DNA of 64,000 nucleotides from Erodium maritimum (GCA_963921825.1 OY997588.1:123562715-123626714), one strand, 5' to 3'. Positions 45,754 through 57,898 are shown, numbered from the stretch's first letter. Made by a program: numbers and translations. The notes: generated by a model from the sequence alone, not told the origin.

Positions 45754-48700
45754 TCAGCCTAATATGATGGATTTGGCAATCCAAAAGACGATTAGAAAGA
45801 CAGCAACTCCGGCCAAAATGGTTAGCAATGGAGGGCCTTGTGGTTGTGGAGCATCATCTGATTCTGATCCCTTGTCACCTGAAGCAGACACAATGGAGAG
45901 CTTTCGCTTTACCTGCAACCTCACAGCTGCGTTGGACCTGCTAAGAAATTACAGGCATTCAAGTAAGTACCTTATTCAAAGACCCATAAGCATTGCATCA
46001 ACAAAAACCACTCAGAAAGCTCTAAGAAGAAGAAACAACTGACCATCAGCAAGCAACAGTGGCAGACAGACAAAGAAATATGACTAAGCTGACCAAGAAA
46101 TATGACTAAACCACAGTACACAATGGAAAGCTCATATGTAGTCGTCAAACATCCCTGGTATATGTAGTCGAGGTTTTCTTACATGCCGGGAAAACCACAA
46201 TACTAGCCCACTTGCAACAATATACGAAATTTATCTTCGTTTGACCGGCGTAGAAAATGTTCATTGAAAATCTCAATGATATGTTTATAAAATCTCTTTA
46301 TACAGTACAACATCACTCACTCTGACAATTATCCGTGGAATCACCGTAGAGCATCTGAATCGCTATTGTGGAGTTCTAGTACGAAGAAAAGTAAAGCTTC
46401 TCGCGAAAGTTGACCCGCAGCCCTAAAGTATAGATCCGAAACCGTATTCATTGTCACGCCCCAAATCCGGTTTTGGCCAGACTCGAGACGTGACCTGAAA
46501 CAAATGAGGTAAAAGTAGCACAATTGAAATGAATTCTTTTAAAGCTGAAAACGAGTCCTAAGCATTCCTCAATAATTCAATTTAAACTTCAAATATAGTG
46601 TCAAAACTTGAAAAGTAACAAAAGGTAAATAAAGTTCAACAATGCGGACCAACACAACTCTAATACAACTCTCGAGACATCCGGAAGCTCCCGAGCCTCG
46701 AAATCCCTAGATCCAAGCAAACAAACAGATAAACAAACAAACGAGCATACATTTCAAGAATACAAATAAAGGGAACAAGCATTATCATTCAAGAATGGGA
46801 ATAAGGGAAACATACAATAATACGTCCATCAACCAACACTCATTAAATCACACTTTCACCACAATACAACCAAGACATTCACTTAATCCTCAATCTTAGA
46901 AGTACACACGTTCATCAATACATACCACACGGGATTCATACCCACAATTACCCTTACCGTTATACTTACCTGTCACGAACCAGCGGTACATCGATCACCT
47001 GATTGTGCCCCGTGGCACAACCAGTCATACTCGATCATCCGTTCAATCAACAATTATATCAACATAAACACTAAATCAACCAAGTACACATTCGACCAAT
47101 CAATCATCATGTGGACGAACCATTTAGCATTCAATCATACAAGCGAATCTAGTTTCATTAGACTCTTAAGTTAACTTAGTAATTAGCAACCAAGCATGTG
47201 AACCTAACACACAACTAATCCGAGAGCTCTTCACACCCTCTCTACCAGTAAATCAATTTCCCAAGTATTGAAAGCACACTTCACTAATTGTCATCGTCCT
47301 AAACATGCATACTAGACTCATCCATTTATTAGTAATTGAAATACGATTATTCTAGTTATTCGCATCCTATAGGCAATTCTAGGACCTTTCCGATTTTATT
47401 ATCCTAATCATGCATACTAAGCGTTAATTAAGAAATTAAGACTTTCCCTACCTCGCGGTCTTCCTCTAAGATAACTCTGATGAAACGCTCGAGTGGTCAC
47501 AACTCCGTTCTTCACACGGATTCCGGCGTGATCTTCGTTCTTCTAGCTCGGGTCCAAGCCCTTGTGCTCGGGCGGAGTCCCGTCTAGGTTTGACAAATAA
47601 AACGTCCAAATCAAAACTGATAGTAGTCCAAAGGTCCACTGATTTAACAAAAAAAAAGTCCTTTAAATTCTCACCTTGAATTAATTAAATCAATTAATTA
47701 AAACTGATTTTAAAACATTTTTCTTTGAAATTGGGTTGACCCGGATCCGACCCGGATCCAAGCCAAAACCCAGGTCCAGAACCCAGAACCCGGATCTGAC
47801 CCGGAACCGGTCCAGTCCCGACCCAGACCCGAACCAGATCCGACTCCAGCCCGGTCCGAACCCGGGCCCACGCCTGAGCCTGGCCCGATTCCATACTGGG
47901 CCAAGGCCCGTCCTTGTTGTTGTCTGGCCCAAGGCCCAACACGGTCTGGTGGCCCACCCAGACCTGAGAGAAGGGATAGGGTTGCCCTGAGTTGCGACGG
48001 CGCCGGCGGGGATGTTTGGGTCTCCGGCGTGAGGTCACTCCGGTCTTCTCCGGCTTCGCCAGGGCGGCGGTGGTGGAAACGGAGAGCTCGGAGAAAGTTC
48101 TCGCCGCCGGTGACGGTGTCAAGAGACTCGGCGCGACGAGGGGAGATCTGTAGAGGGTTTCTCGAGCCCTTGCTGTTCCAGATCTGTCTCGAGAAGGCTT
48201 CGCCAGCGAGGAACCGAACGTTTGGAGTGGAGGACTCCGGCCGTGCTTCTCTTGCTCACGCCCAGTCAAATCGAACCTAAAGCCTCACGATTTTCAGGAG
48301 AGGGACGCCGGAATCTGGAGGGGGAGTGAGCTCCCGTCGCTGGTCGTGCTTCCCAGAAGCGGCGAGGCTGGAACCGAAGAGGGGAAAAAGGGAGAGGGCG
48401 CGGGGTCGGGGTTGTCACGGTGAGAATCGATGAAGGAGAAGGCGAAGAGGTGGAGGAGAAGAGAGAGCTCAAAACCAGAGCTCTGGTTCGTGATTGAGGG
48501 AGGAGAGGACTGCGCCTCGGTATGCGTGCGTACCAGTGAGGGTGGAAGAGGCATCAACTAGGGTTAGTGAACCCGAACTGGGTTGGGCCTGATGCTGAGG
48601 GTTGGGCTTGGTAGATTCCGGCCCAAAGTTCAGCCCAGCTCAACAAGCTCTAAACCCCTCTTTCTTTCTTTTTTTTTCTTTTTTTTTACACTTTGTTTGC

Positions 48701-51700
48701 AAAAACCTACTCCAATGTTTTGTTTTGCAAAAGATTACCCCAATTTAATTTGCCGGTCTTTACATTCATGACGCGAAGAAATAAATCATCGCATTCGTAT
48801 TTCTAAAAAGTGTATTGTTTATTTACTTTTACGGGTCCGCCTCAATCCGTTAGGATTCCGATTGAGTCGATCCACAATCAAAATCTGATTTGATGGGCGA
48901 ATCACACAATTGGATTTCTTTTACTTGCATATGTGCGTGCAGATTCAAAATGATGCCGGTCAAACGGGTATCGGGGCCTTGAACACCCCTAAGAACATCT
49001 TCAGTGGTAAACCACTGGTTAGTGGTAGCAAGTAGTAGTTAGAGCATACTTTAACATACTCTCACCAAATCACTAGTTGTTACTACTAGCTTTGTAGTGA
49101 TAACCACCAGCTAGTTAACTGTTTTTGTAATTTTAATAATTTTCAAAACAAACTCTGAATTTTATTTCCAGCAAGAAAAGATACCATTTATAAGAACGAC
49201 ATTTCTAAATTGCGACGACGATGATTGGGTGAGTTAGATCAGCGAGCCTAGGAGTCAAATTTGAGAGTGAAGCTCTTCTTTATTTACGGGCACGTACAAC
49301 TTTATATCTTCGAGGAATAAGTCGTAGTCGTTGGTGTCTGTCATGGAAGAAAGCTTGTAGAGACATAAGGAGTTTGTACAAAGGAAGAGGTGTGATTTAT
49401 GTTAGAAAAAAAGTAAGCTAGCCATGCCGCAATAGGTACAGCAACCAAACATGTTTTTCATTCATTGTGTGTAGGTGGTAAGTTTCGTGTCAAATTTTTT
49501 AACAATTCTTTTGTAGTTCTTTGGCTATAAATACAGCCAATACCAATGAATATAGAAGCAACTCGGCACCAAAAGTTAAAGCCAAAAGCTAGAGCAATTC
49601 TCTTTTCTTTTTTCTCAATCAAGATCAAAACCAACCAAGGCTCAATTTTGTTCTTTGTTCTTAAGCAAGATCAAAAACCAACAAATGGTATCAGAGCCAC
49701 GATTCATCATGGACGATTCCGTCAGTACGATCAAGGCGAGCAACACCGGGAGTACCTTTACCGCAGTCGGTTATGGGCGCGAGCTGACAGTGACGAGGTC
49801 GTACCCTACGGTGGTCAACACGGCCAACTTTCCCATCCTTTCACGTACCAACTACGGAGAATGGGCAATCCTCATGGAGGTCGGGTTACAAGCGAGAGGT
49901 TTGTGGACGGCAATCCAAGGCGAGGAAGATCTCACTGACGAAATCGGATATCGCAACGATCGCTCCACAATGGAGGTGATCCTGCGCTCGGTTCCGACCG
50001 AGATGATCTCAACAATTGGGAAGAAGAAGATGGCACACGAGGCATGGGAGGCTATCAAAACCATCCGCATGGGCTCAAGCCGAGTCCGCAACGCGAAGGC
50101 TCAAACACTCCGGCGCGAGTTCGAGCGATTCACACACAAGGACGGCGAAACCGTCGACGAGTTGGCAATGCGACTTACTGCCATCGTTGCAAATCTCGGT
50201 GTCCTTGGTGATGAGATACCGGAGAAGCAGGTGATGCAGAAGTTCCTTCGCATAGTTCCAAGGCGTTATTCGCAGCTCGCATTATCAATCGATAGCCTCG
50301 TCGACCTCGATACAATAAACATGGAGGAATTGACGGGAGGAAGGGGGCACGAGGCTCCTCCTCACGAAGGAAGAATGGCGTAACCGCATGGGACGATGAG
50401 ACCATGGCGGCACGAAAGCCTCACCCAAAACACGGGGAAAACACCGCAACGGTGGCAACAAGGACGATGCTGACAACACCAGGAAGCCAGGGAAGTGCCA
50501 CTACTGCAACATAGAAGGGCATTGGATCCGTGACTGCCGGAAGAAGAAAAGGGATGAGGCTGATGACGAAGCTCACCTTGTTCAGGCAGATGACGAAGAA
50601 CCTGAACTATTGATGGCTCAGGTGACGTCTGTTGCAGCTACACTTGCCAAGGCGGAGAGCGCCAAGCAAGAGCGGGATGTCCAACACGACCGTTCACTAA
50701 GGAGGACTCAACAAGCTCATGATGACATATCAAAGACCCAAGTTGACTCAGGTGCAAGTCAGGCCAGGAGCGAGGGAGCGACTGAGGTACCGGTCCAAAG
50801 GATAGTATGGACGCCTTGCTGGAGGCGAAATCAGGACGAGGAAACGTCTGAGGTACTTACCCAAAGATCTAGGTGGACACCAACATGGGCAAAGGAGTGC
50901 CCGGAGCATGGGAAACCTAGTGCCATGCTAAAGGACAAGAAAGTGCCGGATAAGCATGTCAATATGGGAAGTTCTTCCCTCGATGTAGGGGCAAAGAAGA
51001 TGGTCAACCACGTCGTGGAGAAGGGAAGAGTGGAACAAGAAAGGATTGATCCTGCTACTCACGACGAGGTGCACACCGAGGTCAACCTTAGGGAAATTGA
51101 TGACCGGAAGGATCCGGATGGAAGTTTGCTTCCAATTCATCGACTACCCACCTCACTGGAGCATGCCCGGAGGTGGCGGAAGAAGACGAGACAACAACCC
51201 TAGGCGCAGCCTACGACATAACGGCACATCCATCTGGGATGAGGGGAGTAGGCGTCGTAGAGAAGAACTCGTTATCATTCGAGAACACCATGGTGGCATT
51301 CGCTCCAACATCAGCACGAGCTCCATCCTCATGGGGAGAAGCCTCCAAGACTACACCAGAGAAAGCAGTACTACCAAAACAAGCTAAAACAGAGTATGCT
51401 TCTCTAGCAACACCACGTCCCGCTGGTACGACGGATCAGCCAAGTCAAGGAGGAGTGGGCGTGGTCTTTCGGTTCTCACCGACAAACGCGACTCCGGATG
51501 CAGAGTTAGTGGGCGAGGAGGCTCATCACCGCTATCGGAAGGCTGCTGATATCGATTCAAAAGCAGAAGAGAGCACTGCAGTGGCGATGACGATGACCGT
51601 CGATCGCAACTTACCATCTCGGGAAACCGCAGATTTAGACACGTTCAGGTTCGATGAGCTGCAGAAACTCCTCAGTTTAATTGAGAAATCCATTGTCGCA

Positions 51701-52953
51701 CCCAAGGCCTTGATGAGTGAAATCCTGGTTATCAAGCTGAAGCACATGCTTGAGCAACTTTACGTGGACAATAAATCAGCAATTCAGTTATGCAAGAATC
51801 CGGTCTTTCACGACCGGAGAAAGCACATTGAGACACGTTACCATTTCATTAGGGAATGCGTTGACGACGGTAAAATCATCGTCGAGTACATCAAGACCGA
51901 TGATCAGCTGGCGGACATAATGACAAAATCACTTGGTAGAGTGAAATTTCTAGACATACGCTTTAAGATCGGTATCGTTAACATACATGTCTAGCTTAGG
52001 GGGGAGATTGTTAGAAAAAAAGTAAGCTAGCCATGCCGCAATAGGTACAGCAACCAAACACGTTTTTCATTCATTGTGTGTAGGTGGTAAGTTTCGTGTC
52101 AAACTTTTTCACAATTCTTTTGTAGTTCTTTGGCTATAAATACAGCCAATACCAATGAATATAGAAGCAATTCGGCATCACAAGTTAAAGCCAAAAGCTA
52201 GAGCAATTCTCTTTTCTTTTTTCTCAATCAAGATCAAAACCAACCAAGGCTCAATTTTGTTCTTTGTTCTTAAGCAAGATCAAAAACCAACAATTTAAGT
52301 TTTAAGGTGGATAGTGTATCTATAGGAATTTGAATGTTTTTCTTTCCAAAAACTAGCAGGCTACGTGTTGTGTCATTGGTCCAGGGATTAGCCGCGTCTC
52401 CGTCACATTGTTGCGCGACATTGTAGGATCTTGCAGCGAACGACATTGTAGCCCTACAACGCCTCCTGCATCGAGGATTCGTGAAAAACGACGTGACAAC
52501 ACCTTCATCTAGTGCCCCGCAACAATACATTCAAAGTGCTCCAACAAGGCCGCACGAGATAGAAAGAGGGGCACTTCAAGTGTCAGCACGTGCTAGAAGA
52601 TATCTCCACCATACTACAATCTGGGAACATCCCCAATTGAGCATACAAAAATGGCTACAAACAGTGACACTATTATGGAAAGTGGAACCCAAAACTTAAG
52701 AACATAAAAAATAGACCGGAACCAGATCAGTGAAAGAGCATAAGAATAAAGAGCGCGAAGAAAGAATCTGCAAATGAAATTCAAACACAATTGACTGTAG
52801 AAACCAAGTGAAACCCAAGAGAAGAAGAAAAGAAGGGTACCTTGATTTGGAAGGGATAGGGATTGTGGAAAGTTGGGGGCCAACTCTAAAGGCGGCGATT
52901 GTAGAGTGAACCCCTGAATGCAATTGTGCAGCGCAGTGAGACGCCAACGCCAT
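45754..52953 (-). CDS. Small plastid-type single-span membrane protein, two exons with a ~6.9-kb intron
   Basis: Exon 1 is 52953-52841 (MALASHCAAQLHSGVHSTIA to PSKS) and ends ag|gtaccc. Exon 2 is 45937-45754, after ttcttagcag, beginning g-tcc-aac. The split codon gives Arg and the joined frame is exactly 297 nt, 98 residues plus stop. Residues 1 to about 55 are rich in Ser, Ala and Arg with no acidic residue, like a chloroplast transit peptide, with a possible processing site near VSA-S (54-57). An acidic linker (DKGSESDDAP) leads to one hydrophobic helix (75-97, LLTILAGVAVFLIVFWIAKSI). The function is unknown and I do not recognise the family. The intron holds a solo LTR, a Copia element and other repeats. 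The gene starts 415 bp from, and divergent to, CNX2. The model rests on splice-site and frame fit, not on transcripts. Confidence 0.7.
45938..46446 (-). other. 3' part of the intron, between exon 2 and the solo LTR
   Basis: The acceptor ttcttagcag adjoins 45938. The rest shows no gene. It includes a short direct repeat of agaaatatgacta near 46075-46110. ORFs here on the plus strand overlap exon 2 in antisense and are not credible. Confidence 0.5.
46452..48764 (-). repeat. Solo LTR, Tekay-like, inside the intron
   Basis: A 2.3-kb LTR in minus orientation (minus strand tgtaaagaccggc to ttggggcgtgaca) is flanked by ttcat on both sides (46447-46451 and 48765-48769). No gag or pol sequence is attached, so it is a solo LTR. 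It shares blocks such as tacatcgatcacctgattg with the nested Tekay LTR near 6270. A Pro/Arg/Gly-rich ORF pair at 47690-48280 is composition-driven and not a gene. Confidence 0.9.
48765..49394. other. Intron sequence between solo LTR and Copia element
   Basis: From about 48992 the words cccctaagaacatcttcagt and ggttagtggtagcaagtag look like the end of a Harbinger-type MITE, but the partner end is not seen. The rest is unassigned. Confidence 0.35.
49400..49683 (+). repeat. Left LTR of the Copia element
   Basis: It begins tgttagaaaa and ends aaccaaca. A TATA-like ggctataaatacagcc sits near 49523-49538 and could be the element's promoter. Confidence 0.85.
49686..50395 (+). mobile_element. Copia gag region (UBN2-type)
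   Basis: The encoded sequence has the UBN2/retrotran_gag pattern: LSRTNYGEWAILMEVGL, AHEAWEAIKTIRMGSSRV, LRREFERFTHKDGETVDELA and PRRYSQLALSIDSL. In Ty1-copia elements this is the capsid-like protein that packages element RNA. A knuckle CHYCNIEGHWIRDC follows near 50495-50540. It reads as part of a non-autonomous or broken element. Confidence 0.75.
50600..51994 (+). mobile_element. Copia internal region: spacer with WTP repeats and RNase H-like tail
   Basis: Between the knuckle and the right LTR there is a Glu/Thr-rich stretch with two similar blocks (TEVPVQRIVWTPCWRR and SEVLTQRSRWTPTWAKE, about 50780-50900). Then comes a Copia RNase H C-terminal block (VDNKSAIQLCKNPVFHDRRK and HFIRECVDDGKI, about 51760-51890). 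The family's integrase and reverse transcriptase are not recognised here. Confidence 0.6.
52009..52292 (+). repeat. Right LTR of the Copia element
   Basis: It matches the left LTR except for about six bases and is followed by attta, the target duplication. Confidence 0.85.
52298..52840 (-). other. 5' part of the intron
   Basis: The stretch runs from the Copia target to the donor site gtaccc at 52840-52835. A GC-richer block at about 52370-52500 repeats gcgacattgtagg- and gacattgtagcc-type words and may be a transposon remnant. No gene is seen. Confidence 0.4.
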
Positions 52954-53368
52954 TTTCACTCTACAATCAGCTATCCGATTGAAAATTGAGATAAAATATC
53001 ACTGCGCCTGTGTCTCTGGAGACGAGAAAGAGTGAGTGGCTAAATTTGGATTATCACTTCCACCTGGCATTTTCATACTGTAAATGTAATTCAATTCATG
53101 AAATAAAATATTCCCCTGCCCTATCAATCTATCATCTATGTGTTTGGATGGAATGGAAATATCTGATTCTGAGCACCCATAGCCAGTAGCCATGTGAATG
53201 TGATCTGAGTCACAGTCACAGTCAGTATATATGTTTATTCCCGTTTCCAGTTTCTGACTCTTGAGCACTCTCAAAGTGTACTCAATTATCTGCCCCTCAA
53301 TCTTCCAGGCTTCTTTTATTTCTCAATCCATCAAAGCCTGATTAGGTCTTGTAGTTTCAGCTGCAGAG
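52954..53368. promoter_or_regulatory. Divergent promoter region between the plastid-protein gene and CNX2
   Basis: The two ATGs (52953 minus, 53369 plus) lie head to head and 415 bp apart. A tatatat at 53226-53232 is a candidate TATA box for CNX2. No clear element is seen for the minus gene. A shared, coordinately regulated promoter is possible but not shown. Confidence 0.5.
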
Positions 53369-55985
53369 ATGAGGCGCTATGTATCCACCATTACAGATTG
53401 GAATAAGGGTTTCTTTCTGGTAATTAACTGCCTTTTCCTCTTTTTCATGCTTATTTTTTTTATCATTTTTTTTATTTTGAATGTGCATCTTGTATCATCA
53501 GGTTAATTCTGAAACTGGGTCGAATTCCATTTCCAGATACAGCCATGGGTTAGGTTTATTGAGTCATCATGTTCATAGACCTCTGATTAGGAATTACGAG
53601 ACTTCTTGTGTTAAGTTGCCTGAGGATTCTGTTTCTGGAAAAGAGAATTCTATATCAGATATGTTAACTGATTCATTTGGAAGAATGCATACATATTTGA
53701 GGATTTCACTGACTGAGCGTTGCAATCTACGGTGCCAGTACTGTATGCCGGCTGAGGGTACAGAGCTCACTCCCAATTCCAGGCTTCTTCTGCAAGATGA
53801 AATCATTAGTTTGGCAAATTTGTTTGTTCGGTCTGGCGTGGATAAGATTCGATTGACTGGCGGGGAGCCCACTGTTAGAAAAGATATTGAGGACATATGT
53901 TTGAGGCTCTCTAGTTTGAAAGGCCTAAAGACACTGGCTATGACCACCAATGGAATTGTTCTTGCAAGAAAACTTCCAAAGCTCAAAGAATGTGGCCTTA
54001 CTGCTCTCAATATTAGTTTGGACACATTGGTACCCGCAAAGTTTGAATTTATGGCAAGGCGTAAAGGCCACGACAGGGTTTTGGAATCCATTAACACTGC
54101 AGTTGACATTGGATACGACCCTGTGAAAGTATGTCTTTACTTTAACCCTTTTCTTCTTGTTTTGTGGTATGAAAATGTTCCCACATTGATTTATTCTATG
54201 TACTTGTCTTATTGAATTCATGTATATCTATGTATCTGCATATATGACTATTTATCTGCTCGTGTGCCACAATGTATCAGGTAAATTGTGTTGTAATGCG
54301 TGGGTTTAATGATGATGAGATTTGTGACTTTGTGGAGCTGACTCGTGACAAGCCAATTAATGTTAGGTTCATTGAGTTCATGCCTTTTGATGGGAATGTT
54401 TGGAATGTCAAGAAACTAGTACCTTATGCAGAAATGTTGGATACTGTGGTAAGGTACAAGTCTGACTGGTGATCCATTTATATATACGGTTCTGAATACC
54501 CCCTTGTACATGTTTAAGTTAGTCCTTACTGCTGAACAGGGAAAGAGATTCACAGGTGTAAAGAGACTTGAGGACCACCCAACAGATACAGCAAAGAATT
54601 TCAGGGTAGATGGGCATAAGGGAACAGTCTCTTTTATCACGTCTATGAGTGAGCATTTCTGTGCTGGCTGCAACAGATTGCGACTTTTAGCTGATGGGAA
54701 CTTCAAAGTGTGTTTGTTCGGTCCTTCAGAGGTAACTAACCATTTTTCTTATTGTTTGCCAATTCCTTGCACTTTGATATAACTTTGCATCTGTTTGAAG
54801 TGAAGAATTTTGGAGTAATGTTTTTGTCAATATTTTGGTGAATAGAACAACCTGCCTAAGCTGTACCTACATGTTATTTGCTCCATTCTTGAAGAGAACT
54901 TTGGGCAAAAATCTTGGATTGGCTAATGAAATCCCTTGTATGTTTATTCTTTTTTCCTCTTGGAGTTACGGGGCTATATCATAACTACGAAGTTGGCTGC
55001 TGTCTTTTCTCACAAACTCGCTCATATTATTCTTACTACCACCCTCGACATGCCTATATTTATATCACTTCCCACTACCCTGCAGCTACAATTATCAGAG
55101 AATACAACACTATCTGCTTTTACATACTTTCTTTCAGTGATATGGTTTCAAACTTGTGGCAAACCAACAACTTTTGTATATTTCTCTCTTTCACTGTGTC
55201 CAATTTTCAATTGACATCCTGTGTTGTGATCCTTTTCTATTAAAACTTTTTTTTTCTGCCTTGAGTCCATCCTTTCCTTATTATATGGATAGTTCACTCG
55301 TCTTTTTCATGAATGTTAAGCATATGTTGGTCTGCCTTCAAGTTTTAAATTCCAATTCTTAGCACAGCAGGTTCAATTTGCTTTCGTAGAGCATAACGGT
55401 GCTTTCTTTTATTTGCTCTTCAGCATTTGACTACTGATCTGATATGCATGCTCTTACATCACACTATTACTAGGGGAAATCTTTACTCTCTTTTCAGACA
55501 CCATGAGCTGTTTCATGAAACCAAATATATATGTCTGAGCTTCTTCATGCTTCTGTATTGCAGGTTAGTTTAAGAGATCCCCTTCGCAATGGTGCTGATG
55601 ATCTTGAGCTTCGGGAAATAATTGGGGCAGCGGTATGAATCCTTTCAGTCATCATTTTTTTAATGAGCTTCAAAGACCTGAGAATGAAATGACGAATTCA
55701 TGATCAAAATCGAATGGCATTTGATATATTACCTTGAATGGTGGTACACTGTGTAACCCACCTTCATTTTCTTGAATTTGATTATCTATGCATTTCAAAC
55801 CCCGTTATCCTGTTTCACTTCTTTCCTCACCGAATCTGAACTGAGGTGGCTTTAATTCAACCAGCCCTCTTACGTTATGTTATTGAATTTTGTTTTCCCA
55901 GGTTAAGAGGAAGAAGGCATCACATGCCGGAATGTTTGACATTGCAAAGACAGCAAATAGGCCAATGATACATATTGGTGGCTGA
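53369..55985 (+). CDS. CNX2: GTP 3',8-cyclase, mitochondrial (radical-SAM MoaA homologue)
   Basis: Six exons join in frame: 53369-53419, 53502-54128, 54281-54448, 54540-54731, 55564-55632 and 55902-55985, all with GT-AG introns in phase 0. They give 396 residues, close to the roughly 390 of Arabidopsis CNX2. The protein converts GTP to (8S)-3',8-cyclo-7,8-dihydroguanosine 5'-triphosphate, the first step to molybdenum cofactor. It shows the radical-SAM CxxxCxxC motif (Cys91, 95, 98 in [11 protein letters not shown]), the LTGGEP segment, and the C-terminal CxxC-x13-C cluster (Cys323, 326, 340 in [14 protein letters not shown]) for the second iron-sulfur cluster and GTP. It ends in the GG pair needed for activity. 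The Arg/Ser-rich start fits mitochondrial import. All key residues are present. The spliced model is by eye but every junction keeps frame. Confidence 0.95.
54129..54280 (+). other. CNX2 intron 2
   Basis: This short T-rich intron, gtatgt to tgtatcag, has no other content. Confidence 0.85.
54732..55563 (+). other. CNX2 intron 4
   Basis: This 832-bp intron begins gtaact and ends attgcag. It is T-rich with several long ORFs that are chance. I see no insertion with target duplications inside it. Confidence 0.8.
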
Positions 55986-57898
55986 GGTATGCTAGAGTCA
56001 AATTTACTAACATCATGCGAAAATGTGTGGTTAAGCTCTAGAAAATATATCTTTGTAGCTAAATTTGTATTTACTTGCATGTCCGTCGGGGTTTAACTTG
56101 CTTCTGTGCAGCAGTAATTAACAGAGCTATCGTTAATCCACCACATATAATGGACAAAGGTGGCTAACGCTCTGTTATAAGCTTACAGAGCTGTGTACAA
56201 GCAAGAAGCTCATCCATTACAGAAGAATGACTACTGATTGTGAACTACAAGTATCAAAACCAACATTAGGAGAAAGCTGCGTTATTGTATTCTTTAAGCT
56301 TGTTTTTGAATTCAAAATGACAACAATTCAATTCATCAACCAGTTGCAATGCTTATGTTACAGCTTAAATATGATTCACGTGCAAAATGTCGTCACACCA
56401 TTTTTAATTAGCTGAATTGTACATTTGGTGAAACTGTGACGGTGATGTTGTTTAGCAAAAAATCCCTACAAATGTAATCAGGTCGGTCAATATCCCTCTA
56501 TCTCATAGGCGCTAGAATATATATGATTACTGAAAGAGTAGGGTGCTAGAGAATTAATCAGTTAAAATAACATCGGATTCCACAATTATGAAATTACACA
56601 TACTTAAAATTTGCTGGGACAAATTTTATCGATTCATAATTGGTTTTAGAAAATTAACATCGTCTACTATCTTGAAAGTCTCTCGATCGGAAAATCAAAT
56701 CCGTCTTCCATCCCAGGATCCATTTGTATTGATTTAATAAGTTCGGATTGAAATAGTTCTACATGTTGAATCGATTAACGGATTGAATTTAGACATCCTT
56801 ACACATCCCTCGAGTGAATGTGACAAATAAGCTATGTAATATTGAAAATTTGTCATGTGATCGGTTAAATTATGATATCATATAATAGAAATTCAAATTG
56901 AGATTTGATACATCAAGTCAAGCTTCACAAAATTAATAAATTCTTATTGATCAGCCCCTAAATATTAAATCCAGTAACACACGCCCCTGAGATGATCAAT
57001 TAAATAATCATTCTGCTGTTACTTTCTCTACAAATAATGTCAACTATAATTCTTTTATTAAGTATTTTTTGTATCACTTATTTTAAATGGTCATTATCAG
57101 GTTCCTTCTTTTTTTCAAGTAAGAGATTTGTGACTAGATGATGATGTGCATTTCATCTGTTGCCCAATTCAAAAATTATTCTATTATTATCTGTCACTTT
57201 TTTTTCATAACTTCTATTTCTATGTTTACCCAATTAACAATGCAAAACTAAAGCTCAACTTCTTAAAAGCCAATCTCTAATGATCTAATCCATCCTAAAA
57301 CAAGGCAAGCCTGATAAAGTCAACGTCCCAAGAAAAATAATATCCTCAACTTCTTTTAGCTTTGGATGGATATGGATTAGAGTTTCCCTAATATCTAATT
57401 GAGAAAGTATATAATGAATTGGATTTATACGCTTGTTTTTAAAAACATCTAATTCAAATAAAAATATAATCTATATATTCGAAACTAAATAAAAAAATAT
57501 GGATTCTTTCAAAAAATATATGAATCATGGAGAGCTTTCCTATGGATTCTCTTAAGTCGTCGTTAGCTATCGTGTCGTTGGCCTCCTCTTGTCACTAACT
57601 ACGTGTTTTTCATCCTATATCGGTTCCTCCCTACATTGATCAAGCCCTCACATTGTGCCCCACCGACTTTTCCATTGACGGGAATCGGTACGCCACAACT
57701 GAAAACACTGACGCCCACCAATTGGATGGAAGCTAGCTCAATTGCCACAATTTTCGAATTCGACTTTCACGAGTTCATGGCCAACAACTCGGTGTTCGAG
57801 CTTCACCGTTTCTAGCTCGATCCGGCGCGATGGAAAAGGTTTTGTGTTCGATGAAGGCTATGAAACCCAAAGAGTGACCATCGTGAACAAGAAGCAAA

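Larger units (their letters stand above)
49395..52297 (+). mobile_element. Short Ty1-copia retrotransposon, gag-bearing and non-autonomous
   Basis: Identical-length 284-bp LTRs (49400-49683 and 52009-52292, tgttaga to ccaaca) are flanked by the 5-bp duplication attta (49395-49399, 52293-52297). A primer-binding site tggtatcagagcc follows at 49686 and a purine tract (about 51998-52008) precedes the right LTR. The 2.9-kb body encodes a UBN2-type gag domain, a CCHC knuckle and, near the end, a Copia RNase H-like tail. Integrase and most of pol are not recognisable, so it would depend on other copies or is a broken element. The LTRs differ at about six positions (roughly 2 percent), so it is fairly young. 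It lies inside a host intron. Confidence 0.9.

Noticed and set aside
45764-46042. 92-codon plus-strand ORF
   Set aside because: It is antisense to exon 2 of the small plastid-type gene. The minus strand there has a splice acceptor, a transmembrane helix and a frame that joins exactly to exon 1.
47690-48280. Gly/Ser/Pro/Arg-rich ORFs on both strands
   Set aside because: They lie inside the solo LTR with its ttcat duplication and are driven by base composition.
52614-52959. Two minus-strand ORFs reading into the intron
   Set aside because: Only the first 37 codons (from the ATG at 52953) are kept. Beyond the GT donor the frame runs into hydrophobic intron sequence.
54914-55243. 109-codon ORF
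   Set aside because: It lies in intron 4 of CNX2 and is T-rich chance sequence.
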